Part shown: piece after piece, positions 26,601 through 37,460 of the stretch
Layout: each line of letters begins with the position of its first letter
Numbering within the stretch: the first letter of the stretch is position 1
Assembly (NCBI RefSeq): GCF_000208745.1
Contig: NC_030853.1
Span: 28,010,061 to 28,074,060, forward strand
Length of the DNA stretch: 64,000 bases
Reading direction: 5' to 3'
Source: Theobroma cacao
Taxonomy: Eukaryota; Streptophyta; Magnoliopsida; Malvales; Malvaceae
Position numbers and translations under genes: made by a program
Notes under the pieces: model-generated
The model's input: only the letters and a program-made list of their open reading frames with translations
Database searches by the model: none
Told to the model about the DNA's origin: nothing

Positions 26601-27966
26601 AATAACCGCCATGTGGTCCCACATTGGAAGATCACAGGGGCCTCAGAGTTTAATTCAATCAGTACACATGTGTGTCATAACCATCTGATGTTGATGTTGG
26701 CAAAATCTGATTTTCGGAAGGTTGATATCGAAAATTTAGGTCAAATGTTTTGACGACCCAAAAGTTACTGGGTCCTTTTGCTCAAACATAGGCCTTAATA
26801 ATTTGATTTTTTATTTTATTTTATTTTAATGAAATATATAGGTAAATATTTACAATAACATAAATATTGTCAATTAATTATCAATATTTCATTTTAAGTA
26901 ATTATCATCGTGAGATTAATTCAATTGGTAAGTTTATTTGTGATCTTCGCAACAAATGATTTTACCTGCATGGCACAAGTGTAATTGTTACTACCTTGAG
27001 CATACTAACCAAAAATAAATAAATAAACAAGTGAGTTCTTATTTGCATCTTACCTTAGTTTCTTCATTGGCATTAATTATCCATTGAAAAATTGACACAT
27101 CTTATCTTAATTTGGATTGAACATCCTATCTAATCTTAAATTTTGTCAATAAATATATATGTAGTTAATTAATTTACTATAGTTTGATTGCACTAATAAT
27201 CTTAGTATGAAAAGACAATGTCATTTGTTAGAGGTAGAGAATTGGGACTGTTGCTAATCTAAAGGTGAGCAATCACTTTATTTGAATGTTGAATTAGGTG
27301 ACATCATTTGTTGGAAAAAAAAAAACCAAGATGTAATGTTCTCAATCATGTTGTCTTCTATGATGTATCAAAGATATATAGTACATATGTTTACATGCTT
27401 TTATCTTTACTCACTTGTGGGTTGATAATTACAAAAAGAAACTCTAGATTTTACAAGTAAATAGTAACTATGGTTAATAATTATATATAGTTTTCTTATG
27501 TTTTTAGGTTCATATGTTATAAGCAAGATTCTCTATGGTATCAAATGCAATATGTGAACTCTGTGTAGAAACCATTTTGCGGATAAAACAGAGGGTGAAT
27601 AGTATGGTCCATACTCTTATTTCCTAGAATGAGAACCAAGGAAATAAATTGGAGTACCCCGCTGCATATTCTTCATTTGAAAAAAAAGTAAATGAATTGT
27701 AAATGTTTCTTTGAGAATACATGGTCATCCTTACATTGTAAATATGTAATGTGCTAGATTATGGTACAAATGGTCCTTCTGCACTACTTTTGTGTTAGAC
27801 ATACATAATAATTAAGGCAAGTATGAGACAAAGCGACCTTCTTAAGGCATTTCAATGCCTTCTGCAAATTGTGCTGGTGGGGAGGGTTATCTCATTGTGG
27901 CCAAAAGTACAATATCAACTCGGAAACTTTGAAGGGACCTTTTTTTCTTTTTTGGGCTTGGAGCAA

Positions 27967-28482
27967 TCACTTCATCAAATCTGTTGACAAGAAGCTGTAG
28001 ACAAGCACGACTCTGATTTCACCTTTGCAAAACCCATACTTCCTTAGCAGGCCCTCTTTCAAAAACCCAACCTTTTCCAACACCTTTTGGGAACCCTGAT
28101 TTTCTATCAACACAATAGCTTCAAGCCTTACCAAGCCTGGAAACTCTTTAAACACATTGGAAACCGCCATCTTCAGCGCGGCTGTAGCAATCCCTTGTCC
28201 CCAGTACTCTGCACTTACTGCATACCCAAGGTGAGCTCTGCATTCATCATCGCCTGATCCTGGCTTGATTGAAACGTATCCGATCGAGTGGTCATCTAAA
28301 CATATGGACCGACGATAAGGTTGGGGTATAGCAACCTTCTCAAGATATGACAGGGCCTCTTCCCTGGAAGTGATGGTGTTCCATCTGAGATAACGGGTTA
28401 CTTTATCATCACTAGCCCATTTCAGGAAGTCGTCGACGTCGGAGATTAGGAAACGACGGAGGGAGATTCTTGATGGGTCCAT
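27967..28482 (-). CDS. GNAT-family N-acetyltransferase (copy 1)
   Basis: Single-exon gene of 171 residues, RimJ/RimL-like (Acetyltransf_3 type), the plant group often annotated as p20-like. Such enzymes transfer an acetyl group from acetyl-CoA to an amine; the substrate of this plant group is not known. The N-terminal ISLRRFLISDVDDFLKW block is typical. The acetyl-CoA loop reads YWGQGIAT at residues 93-100, and the conserved NQGSQKVLEKVGF block follows at about 147-159. No signal peptide or membrane segment is seen. Two related genes lie at 31.2 and 33.0 kb, so this is a local family. By memory At3g22560 is the syntenic Arabidopsis gene. Confidence 0.93.
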   Translation of the reverse strand: MDPSRISLRRFLISDVDDFLKWASDDKVTRYLRWNTITSREEALSYLEKVAIPQPYRRSICLDDHSIGYVSIKPGSGDDECRAHLGYAVSAEYWGQGIATAALKMAVSNVFKEFPGLVRLEAIVLIENQGSQKVLEKVGFLKEGLLRKYGFCKGEIRVVLVYSFLSTDLMK

Positions 28483-29051
28483 TAATGAAGGCTGAAATGG
28501 TTAAAAGCAACTTTTGGAGATGGCTGTATTCTTGCGTTGGCCAAGAGTTTAGTCTTATCCTTCGCAAAGCCCGAAATAGATTGAAATAAATAGACACTAG
28601 ACTATGGCCCGTGCGTTACACGCGGCCTCTTTCTATTTATTTTTTTATTTTTTTTCTTCCTTTTCTTATGCCCTTCCGCGAACCTGGTCAAATAATGTTA
28701 GAGTTTGGTGCATTGCATCGAACCACCCTCGTATCAGGCAATCGATTGGGCGCTAAGAATCCAAGTCCAAAGCTCCAAGTACATAGAAACATATATAATT
28801 AACATATAGTATAACCATTTAGAAGAATTAAACTAATAACTAGATCAAGTACAAAAAGAAGGATCGTTCTATAATTACAGCTGTAAGAATAAGCAAGTGA
28901 TACAAAGAGGAGCGGGCCGAGTGAAGAGTGAAAGTAAAATAAATCAATGTCCTCTAGTTGGACATAAAAACAAAGTTAGATGCCATACCAAAAGAAAACA
29001 AACAGAAAAATGAAGGAACAAAACACTGGTTGGTCAGCTTGAAGACAGATT
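28483..29051. other. promoter side of GNAT copy 1 and spacer
   Basis: No gene. A GC-rich hairpin-forming motif at about 28600-28626 (CCCGTGCG, then CACGCGG) resembles a terminal motif seen near many plant transposable elements. A T-rich stretch follows it. Confidence 0.4.
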
Positions 29052-29068
29052 AGTAGTTGAGAGACTTG

Positions 29069-29412
29069 GATAAGATCCTTTATTTTCTTGTGAGTCCAGC
29101 ACAAGAAAACCTTGACTTGCGAGTTCAGTATAGATTCTTTTCTTTTGCTGATTTTTAGTACGAATTTTGGTTCTGTGGGTGGTTTTGGTTTTTGTGTTTG
29201 ACAAGATCACCTCTTTTTGTTTGATTGAGGTTTGCTAATCTCTTTTTGTTTGATGGGGGATGTATATGCTGTTTTTTTGGGGAAGGCAGGAGTTGGTATT
29301 GTTGCTGCAGAATTGATTTTTTGTGATTGTGCAGCTTTTTCTGGAGGTTTTCTCCTCCTTTGGGATGTAGCTTTGTTACTGGATGAATGAATTCTGCTTT
29401 TCAAAAAAAGAA
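29069..29412 (+). mobile_element. short retro-insertion with 17-bp target duplication
   Basis: A segment of about 344 bases lies between perfect 17-bp direct repeats, AGTAGTTGAGAGACTTG, at 29052-29068 and 29413-29429. The inserted plus strand ends in an A-rich tail (CAAAAAAAGAAA), so this is a retrotransposed copy in plus orientation, such as the 3' end of a LINE or a processed transcript. The body is T/G-rich with no coding capacity on the plus strand. The small minus-strand frame at 29207-29404 has no recognisable motif and is probably accidental. Confidence 0.72.
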
Positions 29413-30120
29413 AGTAGTTGAGAGACTTGTAGCTCTAATTGCCTGGGTTTTGGCATATTTGGGAGTTTACTGGGCCTTGAGCAACACAATTTTTATCTCA
29501 TATATTTAATATATTCTATTAATCCTAACATTAGATTTTTTTTTATTAAAGAAAATTAGTACTTCCAGATTGAAAGCATTTGGTGTCAATATCTGCTTAC
29601 CTGACTTTTATATGACCCTGTACAAAAAACAAGCTGAATAAATAAAGAATTAGAGGGGCGGCAGTGGGAAGCGATAGATCAGCTTAAAGAAAGCAACTAG
29701 AACTATGTATAGATTCTAGTTCAAACTTTTAATACTTCCCTCAAATCCCAGAATTTCCAAGTGCCCATTCCTCATGGCCTTTGCAGGAATTGAGATATCA
29801 CACAAGTCAATGAAAGAGTCCATTTTCTATACCAAACAAAGTAGAAAAAGCATTACATTTTGTCGGTAGAATTCCTTTAGCTAGAAGTTTTCCTCCACTT
29901 CATGACATGAATTGTATGACTGAAAGTGACCTGCGAAGATTTGTTCCCTTTAGCAAGTTGAATTTGGATGGGAAAAGAGATGAATGGCATTGGAGAGAAA
30001 TTTTTTCGTGATGGGAGAGTCGGACTTTAAGGGATTAGACGTAAACAAGTGACAGTGGTAGATTACTTTCTTTGGTTTGACAAATAGTTTTGGATTTCAT
30101 GCTTATAAAGGCTATTTATT

Positions 30121-30821
30121 TTTATTTTTTTTTGGAATTTCATTTGTATTCATAAAAGGGAACTATAGTTCGCCTCTTTACAAAGATTTTGTCAAGTTAT
30201 GCCCCGTACAAGATAGAGGAGTATACCCACACAAAATCCTTCTCATCAAACAAGGTGATCAAAACAACACCAGCAAAAAGACCCTGTACACCTGCCATAG
30301 TTGAACAAAAGATAAATACACTAGCATAACCCAATCACCTCCTCAAGGTCCTAAGGCTCAGGAAAAATTAAAACCGTTCCCCAGTTTTGCAAAAAGTCTA
30401 TTCAACCGACAAACACATGGAGCCAAAAAGGATAAGGTGTAGCCACCCCTATAGAAAGATCCTCAGCAGCAACACCTGGAGGAAAGGGTGGGACAGTGAA
30501 ACTGCTCTCATCAGGCTCTATAGTTGTTATTTGATGCCTCCTCGCGAACGTTGAGCAAGTTTTCCACCCTTCTTATCCCTGTTTTCGCCAAGTTGTCAGC
30601 TTGTTGGTTGGCTTCCCTGAATATATGTTGGACCTCCCATTGGACTACTTTTCTTTTCAACATCTCGATGTGGAGGATCCACTTTCTCAGCCTCCATGGG
30701 GCTTTTTCGGGTGCATTAATCCACTGGACAGCATTCTTGGAGTCACTTTCGACCACCATTGTATGAGTGCTTCTCCACCTTGAAGCTGAAAAGAGTAAAA
30801 AAGCTTCCCTTACTGCCAACA
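30121..30821 (-). mobile_element. 5'-truncated LINE (non-LTR retrotransposon)
   Basis: About 700 bases in minus orientation. Its 3' end (plus-strand left side) starts in a T-rich tract, which is a poly(A) tail on the element strand. Its 5' end is cut inside the RNase H region. It is flanked by near-identical 14-bp direct repeats, AAAGGCTATTTATT (30107-30120) and AAAGGCTATTTGTT (30822-30835), 13 of 14 matching. 5' truncation, a poly(A) end and target duplication fit LINE insertion. It lies between GNAT copies 1 and 2. Confidence 0.78.
30511..30820 (-). pseudogene. RNase H-like C-terminal fragment of a LINE polyprotein
   Basis: About 103 codons, open from the truncated 5' edge of the LINE to a stop. 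It begins LAVREAFLLFSASRW and continues through VVESDSKNAVQWIN and HIFREANQQADNLAKTG, which are the conserved blocks of the plant RVT_3 type RNase H domain, with the acidic residue in ESDS and the terminal Asp in QQAD. The reverse transcriptase and endonuclease parts are absent, so it cannot be a working element. The open frame continues upstream into flanking DNA by chance. Confidence 0.85.
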
Positions 30822-31214
30822 AAAGGCTATTTGTTATTGATATACAAATATCCCCTAGATAAGTTATTTTGCTGAGAAATATCAAAGTTGTGGCCTGTGT
30901 GGCTGAGCATAGGTCTCAATGATTTCTTTTTTTTGGTTAACATATAGATAATTCTGATTTGATATTGCAGCAAGCATTGCCAATTTTCTGCTGTATATGG
31001 ACTGATAGAGTGTCCTTTAGCTCTCCTTTGGGAACCTTAATATCAGTGCTCGCAAATCCAGACAATTGTTTATCTAAGGTGAAATTGGCTTGCTTTTTTC
31101 TTAGCCTCCAAGCTCTGGGGCAAGGGGGTTTTGCATTTACAAGCTGTGAATTACAATTAATGCAAATATATGTAGTATGAAAATGGGGTACAGAAAACAA
31201 TCAAACAAAACCCT

Positions 31215-31724
31215 TCAACTTGCCATTGGATCTGTCACCAATAGGCTAAATACATAAACATCAGAAGTCTTTCCATTGAGAATGAGATACTTCCTAAGGG
31301 TACCTTCCGTTTGGAACCCTGCCTTTTCCAATACCCTCTGTGAGGCCTTGTTATCCACATCGACAAGACCTTGCACTCTCTCCACATATGGAAACTCCTT
31401 AAACACAATTGGAACAACCATTTTCACAGCTTTTGTGGCAATACTTTTGCCCCAGTATTTTGAGCCCAAAGCATAGCTGATTGATCCTCTGCATTTTTCA
31501 TTGGCAGAACATGGCTTGACTGCTATGAACCCAATTGGCTTGCCTTCCAAACAAATAGCACGGCACCATGGGCGGGGAATGACAACTTCCTTTAAGTAAC
31601 TCAATGCATCTTCTCTTGAAGTGAAGTACCTCAATCTTGTTCGACTGATCACTTTATCGTCACACGACCATTTCATGAAGTCATCGACATCTGATAGTTC
31701 ATAGGGCCTTAGCGTGATTTCCAT
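31215..31724 (-). CDS. GNAT-family N-acetyltransferase (copy 2, altered acetyl-CoA loop)
   Basis: Single-exon gene of 169 residues, clearly paralogous to copy 1 and copy 3. It shows LRPYELSDVDDFMKW at the N-terminus, ICLEGKPIGFIAVKP in the middle, and NKASQRVLEKAGFQTEG near the end. In the acetyl-CoA loop it reads YWGKSIAT: Ser94 replaces the Gly found in both neighbours, through a single G-to-A difference (codon AGT at 31443-31445). The reading frame is otherwise complete, so this may be a diverged enzyme or one losing activity. It lies tail-on to copy 1 with two retro-insertions in between, and is divergent from copy 3, with starts about 1.3 kb apart. Confidence 0.9.
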   Translation of the reverse strand: MEITLRPYELSDVDDFMKWSCDDKVISRTRLRYFTSREDALSYLKEVVIPRPWCRAICLEGKPIGFIAVKPCSANEKCRGSISYALGSKYWGKSIATKAVKMVVPIVFKEFPYVERVQGLVDVDNKASQRVLEKAGFQTEGTLRKYLILNGKTSDVYVFSLLVTDPMAS

Positions 31725-33029
31725 CGGTATAATTATATTTGGACCTTAGTTGCTCTGGATCTTTTTGAGCACTTTAGTACTTGGTATTTGTATCAAAGGC
31801 TTCAATTGAGTTTAACCTTTTGTTTTTGGCCTAATGTTGATTAAGCTTATCGAGTGGAACACTTTTATCATCCATTTTATACAAGCAGAGGACCCTAGCC
31901 TACCAGTTCACAATTCCATTTGCCCATAAACCTTTTAGCCTTTCCAACCGGATCAGTGGACCTTTGAATTCTTGTTCAAAGGCAAGTAAAAATAGTCTTC
32001 TTCTTCCTTTTTTTAACAGGTAAGTAAGTCAATTTTTTACAAGTAAAGGTTATAGTCATCATTATTTAGTGCAACTGTTTGTTATATAGTTTTCCATTCG
32101 AATCATGGTTTCATCCTATGTTACATGAATATGGAATCAAATGTCAAATATGAGTATATCACGTTTTTTATAAGTTTTACGTTAATTTTGAGAATTCAAA
32201 TATCATATTTATATAAAAATAAAATATTTAAAAAATATCAGATACGAATATATTAAGATGAAATCAAGAGTTCGCGTAACATAAATTGTATCTGCACTTT
32301 ATGATATCTACTTTAAGCATATTTCTCAACATTTTGCACCAATAAAGTATGTACCCAGAAACGCTTGTGGTAATTTGTTATAAACCTATACCTTCTTCAA
32401 TAGAGTTCTTTCCAATGCGCAGATTTCACTTTTCGATAAAAACTTGGGCGCTACTTCAATCGGCAGGTGGTCAACCGAGGGCGGCGTAATACAAGCAAAC
32501 GTTACAAACAAGTTTGCCAGTTGATGCATGCATCCAGTACTCACCACCCCAAGTAATGGAAAATTAAGCAGGTTTGGTCCCTAGTATTTTTTTCTTCTGG
32601 TCATTGAAGCCAAGCCAAAGATTTTGAAAGTCCTATTTAGTATTATGATGATGCTATCCACTGGTCCTTTATTGCAACTTATGATTATTTTTCTATTTCA
32701 TTTACTATGGAAAATATTCTAGATTTTGCCTACCAAGGCTCATTAGTCACTTTCAGAAAAAAGAAGTTTGCTTGCAGGAGTTTTTTACTGGTTGCCTCGA
32801 GACAAAGTCAAACAGGGCGGCTATCCAAAGCACCCCTTTGCCCTTCCCCCCCACTCCAAGGAAGGATCAATAATCCACCAGACCTTGGTTCCTAGCAAGT
32901 TCTTAAGGCCACTACCTTTTGTTGTATATAGCCAAGGCAAATCTGCATCTCGCCCTTCCCAAGCTGGCTTCTTATCTTAAAATTTTCGTTTTACATATAA
33001 GACCTACACTAATTTTGTTACAAGAAAGC
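31725..33029. other. shared upstream region of GNAT copies 2 and 3
   Basis: About 1.3 kb between divergently transcribed paralogues. It holds a probable MITE relic at 32117-32283 and otherwise AT-rich sequence. The open frames at 32.7-33.0 kb run into copy 3 but lack the family's conserved residues. Confidence 0.5.
32117..32283. mobile_element. possible short MITE relic
   Basis: A segment of about 167 bases that begins TATGTTACATGAA and ends with the near inverted complement TTCGCGTAACATA. The interior is AT-rich and partly self-complementary. This suits a decayed miniature inverted-repeat element. No clear target duplication was identified, so the call is tentative. Confidence 0.4.
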
Positions 33030-33590
33030 ATGGAAGAAAACTGTCCTGTTCAATTAGATGCAAGCAAAGGCAAGGATGAATGTTCCGATCTGTCTCTTCG
33101 GCTATTGGATCTTTCAGACATAGATGATTTCATGGTCTGGGCTACTGATGAGAAAGTGGCTCGTTTCTGCACTTGGGAGCCTTACACAAACAAAGAGGAT
33201 GGCTTAAACTTCATCAGAAACACAGTTCTACCTCACCCTTGGTTCAGGGCAATATGCCTTGACAACAGACCGATTGGTGCCATTTCAGTCATAGCAAATT
33301 CAGGCAATGATAAATGCAGGGGTGAACTTGGCTATGTTTTGGCATCCAAGTACTGGGGCAAAGGGATTGCAACAAGAGCTGTGAAAATGGTGGCCAAGAC
33401 CATATTTGTGGAATGGCCTCATTTGGAGAGACTTGAAGCTCTGGTTGATGTAGAAAATGTGGGGTCTCAAAGGGTGCTGGAGAAAGCTGGGTTTCAAAAG
33501 GAAGGAGTTTTAAGGAAGTATTTCATCCGAAAGGGAAGAACTAGAGACATGGTTATGTTCAGCCTTGTCTCTACTGATCCTCAAATTTGA
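33030..33590 (+). CDS. GNAT-family N-acetyltransferase (copy 3)
   Basis: Single-exon gene of 186 residues. I take the Met at 33030 (MEENCPVQLD) as start: the upstream in-frame extension has no similarity to the family. The first 22 residues are an extra hydrophilic tail absent from copies 1 and 2. Family blocks follow: LSLRLLDLSDIDDFMVW, the intact acetyl-CoA loop YWGKGIAT at about residues 108-115, and NVGSQRVLEKAGFQKEG. It is transcribed away from copy 2 and towards PHP/CDC73. The substrate is unknown. Confidence 0.92.
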   Translation: MEENCPVQLDASKGKDECSDLSLRLLDLSDIDDFMVWATDEKVARFCTWEPYTNKEDGLNFIRNTVLPHPWFRAICLDNRPIGAISVIANSGNDKCRGELGYVLASKYWGKGIATRAVKMVAKTIFVEWPHLERLEALVDVENVGSQRVLEKAGFQKEGVLRKYFIRKGRTRDMVMFSLVSTDPQI

Positions 33591-34111
33591 TGAATTGTTT
33601 CCTGATTATTGTAAATAAATTTGTAGGCCAAGTTAGACAAGCTGCCCCTGCCTATGGCAAAACATTTCAGGTTTCAACCAATTGTATGAAATAATTAAAA
33701 TCCTTAGAGGAAAAGGGATGTTAAGATAGTCATAGCTACACGAAATAAGATAGTTGTCACTATATTTCTCTATTATTAATTTATTATCTTTATTTGAATA
33801 ATAGCCTGATGCTCATAATATTTATTTAATACAAACATAAAAATTTCATTTCTATTTTTGTTATAAAAAAAATTAAAGCTAACAATAATGATTATATAAT
33901 CCCTCATTTTTTTAAAAATAATATCCCCTCAAGTTCCAACAGGAAAGGAGGAAAAGAGGTCAGCAGCACTGACTAGGATCTTTGTTTCCCTTAGATCACT
34001 GCGAAATCCACTTGAACGCCACAAGTATCTGCTAAAACCGTCGGCTCTCTAAAAGATTTCCCTTCTTTTGTTTCTGTTTCCGTTTCTTGGAATCGAAATC
34101 CTCGAAAAGCA
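33591..34111. other. spacer between GNAT copy 3 and PHP/CDC73
   Basis: AT-rich, with the 3' end of GNAT copy 3 on the left and the promoter and leader of PHP/CDC73 on the right. No clear TATA box was seen, as is common for housekeeping genes. Confidence 0.5.
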
Positions 34112-35814
34112 ATGGACCCACTCTCCGCCCTCCGCGACTTCACAATCCGGGGCGAGCTCGACAAAATCGTCCGAGTCAACGACGAATTCCGCTTCGGCAC
34201 CGACTATTCCTTCCCATGCTCCGGCGAGACCGCCTACCGTTCCAAACAAGGCAACCTCTACACTCTCGAAACCTTGGTTTTCTACATCCAAAACCACCAT
34301 CTCAAGCACACGGATTACATGCACAACTCCCTCTCTCTCCGCATCCCCGCCGTCACTTTCACCGACCGTAAACCCCTCCTTGATTACCTTACCGGAAAAG
34401 TTTCCACCTCCGATTCCATTGTTTGGAACCCACCGAAGTTCCCCGACGAGTTTCGACCCGATCCCTCTGGGTTCGATCCTGATAGCAGTAAACCCAAAGG
34501 TAATACCAATGATGTTGTTTTGGATGAAATTGGAGATATTCATTTCGATATTAAAGATAAAGAGACAGAACTTGCGGATTATATGGGAATAATTCGATCA
34601 ATTGAGAAGCCTTTGAAGGATAGAGAAGGGATTCTGGAATGTAAAAATAGGGATTTTTATAGTGTTCTTGTTGCATCAACGAAAAGGGAAGAAGAAAGGC
34701 AGAGACTTGAGTCTCAGCAGAGGAAAGATGGGTTAGTTGCTAAGAGTAGATTAATGGGGGCTGAAGAGAGGCGATTGGGGTTAAGTTATGGGGATGAAAT
34801 GGTGGGATATGATTCGAAGCCGAAAATGCATTTGAAAGGGAGCAAAATTGGGGAAGGAGTGCCTATTATTTTAGTGCCGAGTGCGTTTCAGACTTTGATT
34901 ACTATTTATAATGTGAAGGAGTTTTTGGAAGATGGGGTTTTTGTGCCTACTGATGTGAAAGTGAAGCAGATGAAAGGGGCAAGACCAGAGTGTGTTACTG
35001 TGCAGAAGAAGTTTAGTAGGGACAGAGATAGGGTAGTAACGGCGTATGAAGTGAGGGATAAGCCTTCTGCTTTGAAGCCGGAAGATTGGGATCGTGTTGT
35101 GGCAGTATTTGTGTTGGGGAAAGAGTGGCAGTTCAAGGATTGGCCTTTCAAGGATCATGTGGAGATTTTTAACAAGAGTAAGTGGGGGTTTTTGAGCTTT
35201 AGCTGGATTATTATTTGAGTTTTACTATTTAATATGTGCGGGGTCTTTGTTAGCATGAGTGAGAAGTTAAATGTGAAGCTGAGAATTTTGTCTAATATGT
35301 ATAATGCATTAAATTATGGATATGATGAAGTTTTGGGGTTGTGCTCTGTGTTTTAGAATTGATAGTTTTAACATGTAGTCTTTACTTGTCAGTGTTTTAG
35401 AATTAGTATTTTGGGTGGGTGGAAGATGAGAATTTATCTTATTTTATTGTGCACTCTTGATTAAAATAAATACTCATTCTTGAATTTTATGCAGTTATTG
35501 GATTTTTTATGCGATTTGAAGATGACAGTGTAGAGTCTGCTAAGATTGTGAAGCAATGGAATGTGAAGATTATCTCGGTAAGATTGTTTCCTCCTCAGTT
35601 GCTATGGTATTTTCATCTTAATGAGTTTAGTGCAACTTTTGGTGGAACCTAGTCTTCTTCCTCTTTCTTATCCTCTTTATTTCTCTTCTTCTGTTTTTCT
35701 CAATGTGCCCCAACTATGCAGATTAGCAAAAATAAGAGACACCAAGATAGGGCTGCAGCGCTGGAGGTCTGGGACAGACTAGAAGAATTTGTGCGATCAC
35801 GATCACATTCCTGA
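34112..35814 (+). CDS. CDC73: CDC73 / PHP (parafibromin homologue), Paf1 complex subunit
   Basis: Three exons, 34112-35177, 35495-35577 and 35722-35814, encode 413 residues. The Paf1 complex travels with RNA polymerase II and promotes H2B ubiquitination and H3K4/K36 methylation. In plants this subunit (PHP, also called VIP6-associated CDC73) keeps FLC-type flowering repressors expressed. The N-terminus MDPLSALRDFTIRGELD and the FRFGTDYSFPCSGETAYRS block identify the family. The CDC73 C-terminal Ras-like domain starts near residue 245 (KIGEGVPIILVPSAFQTLIT) and ends with the SKNKRHQDRAAALEVWDRLE segment in exon 3. All phases fit. The first exon is GC-rich at its start, unlike the spacers. Length matches the Arabidopsis protein (At3g22590, from memory). 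Confidence 0.96.
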
Positions 35815-37460
35815 ACTGTGAAGCTTTTAGGAAACATTTATATGTACGTGTTTGATGTTCATGAGCTATGACCTTCATCCTGGATGTATCTTTGAATTTT
35901 GTTAATGTATTTAAGAATATTGATTATCTTATTATGACAATTAGCAATCTCGATACTTTTTTCTTGTGAGGGGTGCAATGCTGATCAAGCTGCAGTATAT
36001 GGTTGCAGCTTCAGAATTATTATCGTTTTCAATTGATGATATGCGTGCAGAGAGCAGGGGATGTCCCTTGACCTTTTTGATTTTGATAAATGTAAATTGT
36101 GGAACAAATGTAATAGTGAAATATACTTTTTAGATTGAACCATTTATGGCAGATATCTGGGGGCAAAGTAGATGGATTCATTAGGGTGGAGTTATTTTCT
36201 GGTCTATTTAGGTTAAATGTTTTTAAGGTAAAACATTTATAAATGGATTTTTTGTTTTGCTTTCCAATGTCCAGGTACTGTTCTTTTGTGTAGAAATGTA
36301 ACATGAACAAGCTACACATGGTTCATACTTGCCCTGGCATTTAACTTTTCAAGCTTTGTTAGCTTAGGTATGGTGGATGCACGGCAAGTGTTATGCAAAT
36401 CAAGGGACTGTTTCTAGATCCTTTTTTCATCTTTAACTGGATCTCCTTGTGGCATGTTGTTAAATATATTGTGTTGTTTCCTGTCTTGCTCTTTTATCTA
36501 CATTACTAGAGAGAAGTGATTTATGATATCTGGACATATGGCTACAGCATGTGTAAGGGTTTGTCCTGCTATTATCTTTCATCTGGTCTGGTTACCATAA
36601 GACAAAGTTTTGGTCATATTGAACTCTTTAGATTGCTATTTCTCTCCTTTGATGTGGTCTTTTTTAGCCTTCTAATTTTAGCTTCAAAACATTACTTCCT
36701 AAAAGCATGTGAAAACCTTTCATAGCTTAATTGAATCATAACTTAATTTATTCTTTGGAACAGGTGTGAATTGAAGATGGAATCACTATGATGATATATG
36801 AGAACTAAGTTGTGTGAGTGAACATCATTGAAGATGGTTACTCTTGGCCAATGGTTTTCTTTTATCGAGTGCCAATGCACACCAAAGGTCTTTCCATCAC
36901 TGTGACCTTTTAAAATTCTGCTAGAAGGAATTCTCTGATTGGAATACTGACTTATGCAGAGCAAGGTGGTTCTCCAGATGCTTCTCCTTATACTTCCGTG
37001 CGAGTTAATGGTAAAGCAGCATTAGGAAATTACAAACTTATGATTATCAATTCTCCTATTTTATAGCTGTTGGTTGACCCCAATATGTGCCAGAATTGCA
37101 ATATTGTTTTCCTGAGTGTATAGACTTGTACATGTTTTGAGCTTCAACTTTTGTTCACTTCTATGTATCATTAACTTCTTGCTGTGATGTTTATTTGACT
37201 TTTTGTTGCTTAGAAGTACCAGACGCTTATAAATCCCTATTAGATATATTCAGTAAGTAATCATATAGAATCTTTATTGAGAAGGGAAGAGAAGCCATAA
37301 CTCTCTTCAGCAATACAAAACCATATGGACCTTGGAGGGGATAAAAGTATAAATATTACATGTATCCTCACTAAAGGGAAACTAAGTAACAAATTAAGAA
37401 TACCATAAAATGTTCACTAACAAGATGGTGTCATGAGAGGTAGGGCAAACTAGAGAAGAT
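35815..37460. other. 3' spacer between CDC73 and the LTP cluster
   Basis: About 1.6 kb between convergent genes. It should contain the 3' untranslated regions of CDC73 (left) and of LTP gene A (right). The remaining sequence shows no gene. Confidence 0.5.

Larger units (their letters stand above)
21013..27966. other. gene desert with small repeats
   Basis: Nearly 7 kb, very AT-rich over its first 2.5 kb, without a gene I can support. It holds a SINE-like insertion at 22161-22256, two (TA)n tracts, and a duplicated 19-base TAGTATTATTTATTTCTAA near 21936 and 22010. Open frames of up to about 90 codons near 24 kb and 26 kb have no recognisable motif. I also looked by eye for well-known plant microRNAs and saw none. 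Confidence 0.5.

Noticed and set aside
26905..27010. Possible second SINE with weak A- and B-box-like words
   Set aside because: No poly(A) end at a fixed position and no flanking direct repeat could be found.
21013..27966. Search for conserved plant microRNA precursors
   Set aside because: No mature sequence of the common families was seen by eye, but a proper search was not possible.
34049..34592. Antisense and alternative frames over the first CDC73 exon
   Set aside because: The GC-rich first exon keeps several frames open; only the 34112 frame carries family motifs and valid splicing.
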